Under the pieces are notes generated by a model. That model saw only the letters and a program-made list of their open reading frames with translations, made no database searches and was not told where the DNA came from. Positions 21,801-32,499 of a DNA stretch of 64,000 nt are shown here, one piece after another. The position numbers and the translations under genes are program-made. The DNA lies in NCBI GenBank assembly GCA_023014485.1, contig JAJOZX010009080.1, forward strand, positions 50,001 through 114,000, in the 5' to 3' direction. Origin of the DNA: Bathynomus jamesi. Taxonomy: Eukaryota > Arthropoda > Malacostraca > Isopoda > Cirolanidae. Positions within the stretch are counted from its first letter, which is position 1; every line of letters begins with the position of its first letter.

Positions 21801-22980
21801 AGTGAGTGTGTCACATGTAGGCGTATTCATGCTAGGCCCCTATAGGAAACCAAATCCTCCTGCTTTGCAGAGGAGAGTACTCTCAACAGACCCTTTGAGA
21901 CTGTAGGCATTGACTATACAGGAGCATTGACTGTAGGGGTGGTTGACACTGAACAAAAATGTACATTGTACTGTTTACATGTGCTGCCTCACGAGCTGTT
22001 TATCTGGATGTTGTGGAGGACCTTACAGCAGAATCTTTTGTTGCTGTTTTTAAGAGATTCTGTGCACGACATTCAGTACCCAAGACTTTGGACTGACAAT
22101 GCTACATATTTCAAGGTTGGTGAACAAGTCAACGACTTAAGCAATGAAGACTCACAATTATATTACAAATTCAAACAAAGTGGAAGTATATTCCGGTTGC
22201 CTCTCCTTGGTATGGTTCTATCTGGGAGAGGAATATACAAACAGTAAATAATTGCTTGAAGAAAGCAATTGGTAAAAAACAGATACACTTGTTTGAGTTG
22301 CTCACTCTCCTGGCTGAGATTGAGAACATCATCAACAATAGACCACTTACTTATGTGAGTGACAACATTAATGACCCGGAACCATTAACTCCAAATCATT
22401 TGATTCGGGGAGAACAAGTTAGTCTTCTGCCGGACTACAATTAGACTCTTCAGAAGACCCAAACTGGACTCAACGACATGATGAACTCCAGACTAAGTTA
22501 CAACACTTAACTAGAGTTAAAGCTCATTTCATTAAACAGTGGAAAACTGAGTACTTGATGGGTCTAAGGGAGAGACAAACAAATGACTAAGAAGGATTGG
22601 TCTGACACAATTAAGGTAGGGGACCTTGTTCTCATACATGACAGTACTCCAAGACAATACTGGCCTCTGGCTAGAGTTTTAGAACGCAGACCAGGGCAGA
22701 CGGGGTAACAAGAGTGGTCAAATTAAGGACTTCAACGGGTGACACAACAAGAGACATCTCTCTTTTTCTACCCCTTAGAATCTGGACCCAAAACAATGGA
22801 CTTTGGAGAGCCCTCTCACCGACGTAACAACTGGAGACAGCTGAACTTCCAGTAACTATTCCTTTGACAGTAGGAGTGGTAACGCATCCTACTACAACAT
22901 TGACAGACACAAGACCTCAGCGACAAACAGCGTTAAAGGCGGCGACTAGTTTTACAACAAAAATAGATGCTGGGGAATTG
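18890..22980 (+). pseudogene. Bel/Pao pol region: protease, reverse transcriptase, RNase H, integrase
   Basis: Domains appear in the usual order, in shifting frames. A retropepsin-like VRCLIDSCSQQT lies at about 18985. Reverse transcriptase at about 19700-20640 has YAVQSDISKAFLKI and FGANCSRSLL. Its active-site box reads FYVDNLIGS, where the family has YVDD, so the second Asp is Asn. An RNase-H-like part follows to about 21190. The integrase begins with HNDVHHMGVPQTLTALRKTY (zinc-binding HH) and continues with GIDYTGALTV and [22 protein letters not shown] and LTPNHLIRG lie near 22330-22420. A C-terminal tail runs to about 22980. Multiple stops mean it is dead. Confidence 0.85.
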
Positions 22981-23224
22981 TAATTTCATCTTCTAACTTT
23001 CACTTTTCCTTTTCCTTTTCTTTGGTAAAGATCATGGACAGTTTCTCCTATGGATGTATATTTTCTCTTCTAATTAAATGCTACATCTTCTCAATGAGAG
23101 GTGAGGATAGTCACTGTTAATCATATTAACAGGCATTTACAGTAAAATAGTTAGCTAGTCTACACTCAGACATAAAAATTGGTGACAATGACACCAAGAT
23201 TTTTATCTCCGGGCCCCCAGTATA

Positions 23225-23852
23225 CGGAAAACTGATGTGTGGGTAGTTGGGAGGTAACGAAAATGGTTCACTGAGTAGGTAGGTAGTTAATCTAACAATT
23301 ATTAAATTCCTTTTATGTCAATAATTGGGTGGATGAAACCAATTGGTTGCTCACCAGAGTTATTCTCCACACTAGTATTTATATACTGTGATAAGAGCGT
23401 GCTCGGTAATAGACATACATTACCGATCAACCACCGAAAAAAAAAACAAGAGGACGCTGGTGGAAAAAGCGACCCTGCGAAAACGAGGAAAAGGAGAAAC
23501 GAAAACTAGGAGACGGGGCGAGAAGACGGAACGAGAGAAGGAGAAGAAAAAACAACGGAAAAAAGATCCCCACCAGCAAGTACGCTCTCAACAATTAAAC
23601 AAAAGGGGAAAAGGGACTCGCTAAATAAACTCATTAAGTGACTAATTGTGTTTTTAACCCAGTTAGAAGTAAACGCCGTAAATTAAGCTGGGTCAAACAA
23701 ATTAGGCCTACATTGTGTCTAAGACCTAACCTAGCATCAACTCATAGCTTAACAAAGGTGAAGGTAGATTGGCCACTAACCTAATTTGGTGAGGAATCCT
23801 ACTGTGGACCTCAATTCTGCCCGCTCTGGACCATTTCCGGAATCTCTAGGCT
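23225..23852 (+). repeat. Bel/Pao 3' LTR, truncated
   Basis: It matches the 5' LTR from its first bases to AATCTCTAGGCT, with a T-to-C change in the opening TG and scattered indels. It stops at 23852 and is followed at once by integrase sequence of the Polinton-like element. Confidence 0.8.
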
Positions 23853-24485
23853 TTTCAGAACATGTTGGCAGAGGTTTAAAAGATCAGTTACTACACTAGC
23901 AATTCTATACATAAGGCCTCTTTAGCTGAACGAGTTCAACGTACCATAAAGGAACGCATGCATCGCTATTTTACACATAAAACACACACAGATATATAAA
24001 CATTCTGGAAGCATTGGCCTCGTCATACAACCGTTCACACCATCGTGCGATTGGACAACAACTAACGAGGTTTTAGAAAGAGGTATGTACACAGATCCTG
24101 AGGTGAGAAGAGGTATTCGTAGAGCACCGCACACTCTACCCGTTTCAAAATCAATGATTATGCAAGGCTATCGCGTTCGGGAAATAAATTCGCGAAGAGA
24201 TTTGAGCAAGGCTGGACAAGCGAGATTTTTAAAGTTATGGCTATGAGACCTAAAGGTGAGATAATGCTGTATTACGTTGAAGATTTGAATGGGGAAGAAA
24301 TCGCAGGTTTTTTACCGCGAGGAGTTGCAGAAAGTGACATTTAATTTAGGAAAAAATGTTTCAAATTGAAAAAAATTGAGGCAGCAAAGGTTCAGGAAAG
24401 AAAAATGTACCTGATGAAATGGTTAGGGTACCCAGAAAGCTTCAATACCTATATAAAAGCTGCTGCAATAATGAAACTTAAATAG
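23853..24485 (+). pseudogene. Polinton/Maverick-like integrase, 3' part
   Basis: Retroviral-type integrases insert Maverick/Polinton elements. Across frame changes the + strand reads FQNMLAE, then HKASLAERVQRTIKERMHRY and FTHK, then INILEALASSYNRSHHRAIG (end of the catalytic core). This is followed by NEVLERGMYTDPEVRRGIRR-like linker residues, YYVEDLNGEEIAG plus EELQKV (SH3-like region), and finally MYLMKWLGYPESFNTYI, a chromodomain-like end, with a TAG at 24483-24485. The N-terminal half, with the zinc finger and at least the first catalytic Asp, is missing because the Bel insertion and deletion end here. The next gene starts 8 bases downstream. Confidence 0.8.
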
Positions 24486-24517
24486 TATGCAACATGGCGC
24501 CCAACCACTTCTATGTC

Positions 24518-25937
24518 CAGAGATGGGCAGTACCGCGGTACATGTAACGGCTTAGTAACGGGCGTTACTTTTGTAACGAGTATCGGTATCGCCTTAGCAA
24601 GATTTCTAATGTAACGATGTAACGGTAACGCCCGTAATAATTTTATCAAAAGTAACGAGAATTTCCGTTACTCGTTACATCTGTTTTTTGTGTGTGAAAG
24701 TACAAATACATCTTTCGGCGGCGGTGGAATAGCCTGCATGACAGTCTTGTACTGCTTCTGAGTAATAAAGCTAAATTGAATGAACTCATGTGCTTTAAAG
24801 CTGCCCGCATTCAAGGAGTCGGAGATTGAGTACCTAGAAGAATACACTACTGTGGTAAAACCCTTGGCTGTGGCACTGGATCGCCTTCAAGGAGATCAGA
24901 ACTGCTACTACGGTTGTCTTATCCCTACTCTCTTTGCTGTTGAGAAAACTTGAAAGAATTGCTCTATCATCATTGAGATATAGCCACCCATTAGTAGAAG
25001 CATTAAGTAGTGGATACAGAAATCGATTCAAGAAATTCCTGGAACTTGACAGAGATGCCAATGTTGCAATTATTGCTGCATTAACAAATCCACACTTCAA
25101 GTGCAAATTGCTCACTATAAGCGAGCGAACAAACAATGAGGCATGTAGAAAAATGGTGCAAAACATGCTGATATCAGCAATTAAAAATGAAGTGACAGAT
25201 CACCTGAGGAGCCAGCTAAGACAGATGATGGTGCTTATACAGTAGCGACGATTTCTTTGAATATGGTCATGCTCCTGCTGACGTCAAGAAAGAAGACACC
25301 ACAGCATCAGGATGGAAGTGTTTGAAACTTCAATGATACAGCACTGCACTGCAGTTGCAGTCACTTGATGGCTATCCTTCAATTAAGAAGCTCTTCCTCA
25401 AGTACAATACTCCACTTCCTTCCTCGGCTCCTGTTTGAGCGTCTCTTCAGCTATGCAGGACATATTCATGCCCCTAGAGAGGAATCTTTCCGACAACACG
25501 TTCGAAAAATTAGTAATGCTAAAAGGAAGCCCTAGGCTCCTAGCTCATTTAAAATTTAATTCTATACCTCTCGCTAGAATATATTTTTGGAAATGTTTAT
25601 TTATTATTTTACATCAGCTGCTATTGAAATGTTTCTGTTTACTTCTATGTTTAATTTTCTGTTATTCAAATAATATTTTGTCAAAAATGTCCTGTTATCA
25701 TTGTCTGTCAGAAATAAACCTCCATTTATCTAAAAACAGTTGCGTTTGTTTTTACATACTTTTTATACTTGCTTTAATATTCTAATTACGATATACAATT
25801 ATGATATATGAATTTACCAATGTAACGAGTAACGAAAGTAACGACGTTACTGTAACGAGTATCGGTATCGTCTTAAGATATTTTCAAAGTAACGATGTAT
25901 CGGTATCGCCAATTTTTAGTAACGGTGCCCATCTCTG
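24518..25937 (+). mobile_element. hAT transposon with perfect 8-bp target duplication
   Basis: Both ends begin CAGAGATGGGCA when read inward. The octamer TCTATGTC is repeated exactly at 24510-24517 and 25938-25945, the hAT hallmark. Subterminal regions are packed with GTAACG-type repeats in both orientations. The target lies inside codons of the Polinton-type gene starting at 24494. The perfect duplication shows a clean and comparatively recent insertion, although the transposase inside is already broken. Confidence 0.95.
24810..25550 (+). pseudogene. hAT transposase C-terminal half, pseudogene
   Basis: Across frames it reads EYLEEYTTVVKPLAVALDRL, then FKKFLELDRDANVAIIAAL plus TNPHFK, both typical of the hAT region before the C-terminal domain. 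Then come SIKKLFLKYNTPLPSSAPV and LSDNTFEKLVMLKGS, the dimerisation region. Frameshifts fall near 24940, 25245 and 25435. The N-terminal BED finger and the first catalytic Asp region are missing, so the element is internally deleted as well as mutated. Confidence 0.8.
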
Positions 25938-26683
25938 TCTATGTCACACTCCCGTCCTCTTCTCTTCTCTTTGTCTGTACATTCTAACAACACCCTGGGC
26001 CCATTGAATTGGAACGTGATTCGTACGAGGTGGAAATAAGCGAAATTCAGTTATCCACCAGCTTCTTAAGTATTGATTATAAAGAGCCCGTTTTTATGGT
26101 TCTTAGAGAGCTTGATGAGTGTGAAAAGGCCGGGGTAATTAGGGATGAAACCATGCGTGCCGTCCGGAGTGGGGAGGCACTGTATTACACTACAGTAGTA
26201 ACACTAGACCCGGATCGCTATGTTGCGGCCGAGAATGTTGTGAGAGACTATAACGGAAGCTTAAAAAGCTCAACTCTTACGGCTGATTTAGTATACGAAA
26301 TCGTATACTAAATCAGAAACCTCTGCACACACGTTGATGTTAAAATCAACGGCTAACAGAAATATTAAAGACAGAGCTGTTCACATTTATCCCCGAGGCC
26401 CGATATGGTGCAGCGCTGCAAAGAGATGCCTTTCACGAGGCACAATATGACTTGTCCAGCTTAATGTATCAGTTGAAATTGGTGAAATTGGGTGATGGCT
26501 ATCCATCCCCAGACGACATGTGCTATATTTACAGCAATATCGTAGAACATCAATTTGTTGGGGATACCCAGGCGCGTCTGCTGCGCATTGCACACATTCG
26601 CAACCATAGAGGGAAGAGCTTGAGCATTGCATATGACAAGCCCCATTATGCGAATGTTGCGACTAATCTATTAACCAATATCT

Positions 26684-26685
<2 letters not shown>

Positions 26686-26721
<36 letters not shown>
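26686..26721. repeat. (TA)n microsatellite inside the Polinton-type gene
   Basis: About 18 TA units lie between codons for ATNLLTNISI and the GQNLPFGDG segment of the conserved element protein. The microsatellite appears to have expanded within the gene at a TATATA codon stretch. Confidence 0.9.
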
Positions 26722-26722
<1 letters not shown>

Positions 26723-26847
26723 AACGATTGAGGGACAAAATTTACCATTCGGTGATGGGAGCTTAGCAGTGAAGCTACACTTTCGTCGCACTGAGTTATA
26801 ATGACCGAAGGCCTTTCACAGTCTATCGAGGGGCGAGATATCAGCGT

Positions 26848-27592
26848 CAATCCTATCCCCAATTAAAATAGTTTCCCCTCATTCACTCCTTTTCCAAATG
26901 GGCGAAAGGGTTCGAAACCTCGATAGGGGGGGGGGATTCCTATCACCTAACGTACGCGGCCTAGCTCCACCCTTAACTTCTCTAAATCCCTCCCCATCTA
27001 CTAATCTCGACTAGCCTTAACCGCTTCCTCAACTCTATCCAACCTTCCCGATAAGCTACCTAAACTAGAAACTAGATTATGCACCTCACCCTTCAAATTA
27101 TGAACGTCTTCAACGTTAGTATTGGTTCGGCTTTCGTCAACCGTAGCCCTACCCCTGCCTTCATCAAGCGTTGCAAGTCTTTCCTTTACCTCACGTACAC
27201 TACGTTTTATTTCAACTATTTCCTCCCTTAACTCGCAAAAGAAACAAACTGATCTCTCGGTAACCGCCATACGACCGCCGTCATAATCTTTAAACTCCGA
27301 ATACCACCGGTTTACCCAACACCTAACACACGACGCTTTCTGCGACGGCATCGCGCGTTAAAATTAGTTTATAACCGTCACAAGTTAAACTAAGCCGGCA
27401 CGCTATAAAATCTTCTAAATCGCTAAAAACCACTAATATACAATTACTAAACGATGACAATGTAAATATAAACGCAAGTATAAAATTCAAAAATTACCAA
27501 AATTAAAGTTGTTAGCAATATGCAAAATAGAAGCAATATCAGAGAGTTCAGGAAATGCGTCCGTTCAGTACAGAGTCTGGCTGACGAAAGAG
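26848..27592 (-). mobile_element. CR1-like LINE, 5' fragment
   Basis: This matches the 5' part of the larger CR1-like copy (about 31330-32500) on the same strand, with an internal deletion near 26860 that joins parts equivalent to about 31349 and 31450. It includes an ORF1 start: ATG at 27349-27351, MPSQKASCVRCWVNRW. That frame is followed by CFFCEL and a heptad-rich coiled-coil stretch (EEIVEIKRSVREVKERLATL). The two CxxC pairs look like a small zinc-binding domain. It lacks the 32064-32366 MITE present in the larger copy and so serves as an empty-site reference. Confidence 0.8.
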
Positions 27593-28043
27593 GTGGTGGT
27601 AGAGTTCTACATATCTACAGAAGCTAAGTCTAACAAAGACCCTAAGATCCACTCTAAGGTTAGCCCGAGAGAAAGGAAAGTGTAGGGTGTTAAGAGAAGA
27701 GAAGAGAAGAGAATAAGGGGTTAAGTAAGGAGCAACACCTATCATTCGTGGGTTAACATTCATTCAGAAAAAGAGAAAAAAGACTCACCATCATCATCCG
27801 CCGGCCACTGCCGACAAGTCAGAAAAATAGTCGGAGAGAATAGGAGAGGGGTGAAAGATGAAAAGAAGTAAAATAAGAACGCTTACAAACCATGCAAACA
27901 CAATCTTAACTCACAGTCATACCATGCAAACTACAAACATGCAAGAAAAGAGAGTTACAGACATGCAAGTAAAAAAAGTAGGTAAAGTTAAACAAAAGTG
28001 GGTTAGTTTACGCTACGAGCTACATCTACGTTCGTGTTAGTCT
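27593..28043. other. Purine-rich spacer, possible LINE 5' leader, no gene
   Basis: Beyond the last shared base of the two CR1 copies this stretch has A/G-rich simple sequence (AGAGAAGAGAAG near 27690-27712) and a few CATGCAA-like repeats (27889-27970). It could be untranslated leader of the first CR1 fragment that is truncated in the second copy. I see no gene. Confidence 0.4.
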
Positions 28044-28189
28044 ATTTTTTTTTTTTTTTTTTTTTTTTTTATTGCTGGCATCACACGCTGGCATGTCACA
28101 AGCTGGCATTCATCGTCAACAGACTCATCCTCGAGCACCACCACCAGAGCTGCTGTTGCTAGCTTTGTTTTTTTATTTTTAACAACGTT

Positions 28190-30920
28190 AATACTTTTTA
28201 AATGTCTGTCAAGACGGTTCTTAAACATATTAACGCTGGTAGAATGAACGACTGACGCGGGAAGATTATTCCATTTATCAATTACTTTAAACGCAAAGAA
28301 GTTTTTAGCGATATTAATAATGAAACGTCTGCCACGCAACTTAAATCCGTTATTGCGAGTATTACTATTATCGAAAGTGAACAATTTGTCAAAATTTAAG
28401 TTATCGATGTTATTAATGATTTTGAAAACTTCAATAAGCTCCCCCATTAATCTCCTAGTTTCGAGTGAATACAGGTCTAACTCTTTAATCCTATCTTCAT
28501 AAGGCTTATTGCGCAATGACGGAATCAGTTTCGTGGCACGACGTTGAACCCTTTCTAACCTATCAATATCCTCACGCAAGTACGGGCACCAAAACTGAAC
28601 TGCATATTCTAAATGAGGCCTGACTAGGGACTTGTAAAGGGGCAATATAATATCCTTCGATTTAAATTCGAAATTACGCGCTATGAAGCCTAACATCCTA
28701 TTAGCTTTTGCGCAAGACTCAAAGCACTGGTTCCTAACCTTTAAATCCTTAGATACGCGTACACCTAAATCTACTTCCTCGTCAACGCTCGCTAACTCCC
28801 TATCATCCATCGTGTACGTCCACTCCATAATCCTATTTACATCGTCTTGGAGCCTATTACTATCGTCCTCGTTAACAACCTCACCGCCTATTTTAGTATC
28901 GTCCGCGAATTTTGACACGTTACTAGTCAAACCTACATCTATGTCGTTAAGTAAATTACGAATAGCAATGGGCCTAACACTGAACCCTGTGGGACACCGC
29001 TACCTACATCTAACCACCCCGATTCACTACCATTAACTACGACCCTCTGTCTCCTAGCACGAAGCCATTCTTCTAACCAGTTAGCTACCTGACCGCGTAT
29101 ACCGTGCGCTTTGACCTTCGCAATTAGTCTCCTATGCGGAACTGTATCGAACGCCTTTTTAAAATCTAAATAAATAACGTCAGCTGCTCTATGCCTATCG
29201 TATTCGCGCACTATTTCGTTATAAAATTCTAACAAATTAGTTAAACAAGACCTATGGCGTCGAAACCCATGCTGACTACTATTAATCAAATCTCTACTTT
29301 CTAAGTGATCGATGATACGATCCCTAACTACGGATTCCAAAAGTTTACCGACAATTGACGTTAAGCTAATGGGCCTATAATTGCTAGCTACTGCGCGGTC
29401 GCCTTTTTTAAAAATAGGCGTGACGTTAGCTAATTTGAAGTCTTCAGGAATAATCCCCGTTTCGAGTGACTGATTAAAAATCTTCGTTAAGGGGCCTACG
29501 ATAACTTCTTTCAAATCTTTCAAATGTCTGGGATAAAAAGCGTCAGGGCCTGGAGCCTTGCTAACTTTTAGCCTATCGATATAATGCGCAATCTCAGGCT
29601 CGTAAACAGTAATTTCATCCAAAATAGTCTCGCTATTAAATGGAACGATATCGTCCACGTCGGGGACATTATTTACGTCTTCTACGGTAAAAATTGTCGC
29701 AAAAAAGTTATTGAAAATACCCGCCATCGCCTGAGCGTCAGAAGCCAAAGCGCCATTAACATCCACTAAAAGGCCTATGTTATCTTTTACCGGCTCACGA
29801 TTATTTACGTATTCAAAAAACTTTTTTGGATTATGTTTACTATCCGCAGCTATAAGTATCTCTAAATTACGCTTGGCATTCCTAACTGATCTTTTAACCT
29901 GACGCCTAAGCTCGATATATCTATTAAAGTTAGCTGCCGTGCCATTGCGCTTACTAAGTCTATACGCTCTATTACGCTCGTTTATGAACTCTCCTATTTC
30001 CCTAGTCCACCACTTCGGCCTACCACGATTTCTAGCGCGCTTAGGCCTACGAGGAATAAACTCCCTTTCAATATTCCTAAAACTTTTTTTAAACGCCACC
30101 CAACGCAAATTTGTGTCATTGCCCATAAATAAGTTATCCCAGTCCACTACTCTCATCCTATCCGCAAAACTATCAAAATTAGCCCTACGAAAATCAGGGA
30201 CTTCTATTACGTTACTATCCTGAGTGTTTTTATCGCTAACTTAAACCTAAGAATTTGATGATCACTACATCCTAAACTCTCGCCTACTTCTGAACCTTCG
30301 ACTATATTCTCGCCGTTCGTCATCACCAAATCTAAAATATTGTCACCGGGCGTTGGTTCGGTAACTATCTGTCGTAAAAAGTTATCGTCCATAAACTCAA
30401 CCAATCTCAAACCCTCCTCATTACCAGTAAAATTCTCGTAATTAACATTAGGGCAGTTAAAGTCTCCAACAATTATACTATTCCGATTGTCAATAAAATT
30501 ACCAAGAAGTGAGTAAAATCTAGTATCTGTATCGAGGGGTTGAACGGGAGGTCTATAAACAACAAAATTAAAACTAATACTACGCGCTCTAATTTCAACA
30601 CATATCGCATTAATTGCTGCCGGAAAATCTAACTTAACTTCGATAGCCCTAAGGGAATTACGAAAGTACAGCAAAACGCCTCCACCAAACCTATGTAACC
30701 TATCATTAGTAGAGAGTTTAAAACTCGGTATATCAAGTTCCCCCAACAAGTCCTGAATCACGGTATTTAACCAAGTTTCAGTGATAGCAACTATATCATA
30801 GTTGCTGGAATAAATTATCACCTTAAATTCATTTAATTTATTTCTAATACTACGCGCGTTACAATAAAAGACGTTTAAGTTATTTTTTACCACGGGCCCA
30901 CGTTTTAAACTATTTATCAC
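28190..30920 (-). pseudogene. CR1-like ORF2: APE endonuclease and reverse transcriptase
   Basis: The frame runs from about 30920, overlapping the ORF1 stop (GTGA; no ATG at the junction). The endonuclease has LNVFYCNARSIRNKL, ITETWLN, IIVGDFNCPNVNY and a closing GCSDHQIL. After a frameshift near 30210 the RT reads SKAPGPDAFYPRHLK, ANVTPIFKKGDRAVASNYRP, SQHGFRRHRSCLTNL, VIYLDFKKAFDTVPH and SGVPQGSVLGPLLFVIYLTT. A second break at about 28935 leads to SKFADDTKIGG (the active-site box here is FADD). A deletion within MEW...TMDDREL removes about 25 residues. The C-terminal RT tail (RPHLEYAVQFWCPYLREDID, RRLMGELIEVFKIIN) continues to about 28190. It is inactive. Confidence 0.87.
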
Positions 30921-31944
30921 ATAGGGCCCGCGTTCCCCGGACCCACAACGTTTAAAGAAGGCTTCGACCTATACAGCTTTCGCACGTTTTCGTCTATTAA
31001 CCTACCTAGCCTAGCATTACCTATTTCATTAAAATGCATCCCATCTTTTATAAAAAGGCTAGGATCACTGAATTCGGACCACAGCTTTACGAAGGGTACA
31101 TTTTCCTCAGCACAAATATCTTCTAATTTATTATTCAAAAATATTGTTCTTCACGTAATCCTAAGACCCAACCCGTGCCTAGGGGTAATACTAGAACTAA
31201 AGACCTATCTGACCTCGCCTTCAGGACCTAATTAACCCCCTATATCTCTCCAAAAGGTCAGGCACTCTCGTATCGGGCCTATACGAGTCGTTGCCTCCTA
31301 CCATCGTCACCAACATTGAGTGACGGGAGGCAACGTCAATCCTATCCACTTCGTCTCTAACTCTGTCAACCCTGGCCCCTGGGAGACAGACCCTCCTCTT
31401 GGTTGGATGCCGTTCAACGAACTCTTTGTCCATGTGGCGCACTAAAGAGTCCCCAATTAAAATAGTTTCCCCCTCATTCACGTCCCTTTCCAAATGGGCG
31501 AAAGGGTTCGAAACCTCGATAGGGGGGGGATTCCTATCACCTAACGTACGCGGCCTAGCTCCACCCTTAACCTCTCTAAATCCCTCGCTATCTACTACTC
31601 TCGGACTAACCTTAACTCCTTCCTCAACTCTATCCAACCTTCCCGACAAGCTACCTAAACTAGAAACTAGGTTACGCACCTCACCCTTCAAATTACTAAC
31701 GTCTTCAACGTTAGTATTGGTTCGGCTTCCGTCAACCGTAGCCCTACCCCGCCCTCATCAAGCGTTGCAAGTCTTTCCGCTACCTCACGTACACTGCGTT
31801 TTATGTCAACTATTCCTCCATTAACTCGCAAAAGAAACAAACTGATCTCTCGGTAATCGCCATAGGACCGCCGTTATAATCCTTAAATTCCGAATACCAC
31901 CGGTTTACCCTACACCTAACACACGACGCTTTCTGCGACGGCAT
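30917..31944 (-). pseudogene. CR1-like ORF1: zinc-finger/coiled-coil plus SGNH-esterase-like domain
   Basis: The start at 31942-31944 (MPSQKASCVRCRVNRW) is followed by a CxxC...CxxC pair and a coiled coil, with a frame break near 31820. From 31691 an open stretch carries the esterase-like block I (ETILIGDSLVRHMD, nucleophile Ser in GDS) and a GGND box (VTMVGGNDSYRP). After frame changes near 31215 and 31140, 31138-30917 supplies the C-terminal block with the DxxH dyad (FIKDGMHFNEIGN). These are the hallmarks of the SGNH/GDSL esterases found in ORF1 of CR1-type LINEs. ORF1 proteins bind element RNA. ORF1 ends in TGA at 30917-30919. Confidence 0.82.
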
Positions 31945-32063
31945 CGCGCGTTAAAAATTAGTTTAAACCGTCACAGTTAAGTTAAATTAAGCCGGCACGC
32001 TATGAAAACTTCTAAATCGCTAAAAACCACTAATATTCAATTACTTAACTATAACACCGTGAA

Positions 32064-32366
32064 CATGGCCGTAACTACCTATGAGGTCACTGAGGTCCGG
32101 ACCTCGGTAATTATTTCCTAAAAAAAAAAAAAGAGACTGAACCGTTCTCCGTGTATGAAACGCATATTACCGCTTTTCTTTTGAAAAGAGGGAGCATCGA
32201 GCGTGTATTAAACATTAGAGGGCTTTTATTATAGACAAGGGTTTTGTGTTTAGTGTATAGCTTGGGTTGTGTTTGTAGATGTCATTTTGGTCTGAATTTT
32301 GCTCGTCCCGCCGCGCTCGAAAAAAATCTGGACCTCACTAATTTCTAAACCCTAGTTACGGCCCTG
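32064..32366. mobile_element. hAT-type MITE, 303 bp, in the CR1 leader
   Basis: The ends read CATGGCCGTAACTA and, reverse complemented, CAGGGCCGTAACTA. The flanking octamers ACCGTGAA (32056-32063) and AACGTGAA (32367-32374) match at 7 of 8 positions. The paralogous CR1 fragment at about 27450-27480 reads straight through without it, providing an empty site. No coding capacity. Confidence 0.85.
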
Positions 32367-32499
32367 AACGTGAATATAAACGCAAGTATATAAAATTCAA
32401 AACTTTCCAAAAGTAAAATTCTCAGCAATATACAAAAGTAGATGCAAAATCAGAGAGCTCAGGAAATGCGTCCGTTCAGTACAGAGTCTGGCTGACGAA

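Larger units (their letters stand above)
16429..23852 (+). mobile_element. Bel/Pao LTR retrotransposon (decayed; 3' LTR truncated)
   Basis: Direct repeats at 16429-17057 and 23225-23852 are near identical, with small indels, and flank a Bel/Pao-type gag-pol. The 5' LTR probably extends to about 17154, ending ...TTTTTCACA before a primer-binding-site candidate TGGTGGCCCGTGTGTGGGG at 17156. If so, the 3' LTR lacks its last ~97 bases and the right boundary is a deletion, which also explains the absence of a 5-bp target duplication. The interior carries many stops and frameshifts. It is inserted within the Polinton-like element. Confidence 0.85.
24494..26788 (+). pseudogene. Conserved Maverick/Polinton-type protein (MxxxFYVTLPSSS), split by a hAT element
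   Basis: The ATG at 24494 begins MAPNHFYV. Removing the hAT insertion and one copy of the octamer continues the frame into TLPSSS. After a frameshift come PIELERDSYEVEISEIQLST, then a long run to about 26310. A second region has DMCYIYSNIVEHQFVGDTQA, LLRIAHIRNHRGKS and KPHYANVATN. The end, after a (TA)n expansion, is GQNLPFGDGSLAVKLHFRR to a TAA at about 26788. From memory, proteins with FYVTLPSxSS...EVGLxEI starts and VGD...LLRxV and PF..G...V.LHFR ends recur in invertebrate Maverick/Polinton-like elements. I do not know their agreed function, so none is assigned. Confidence 0.65.
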
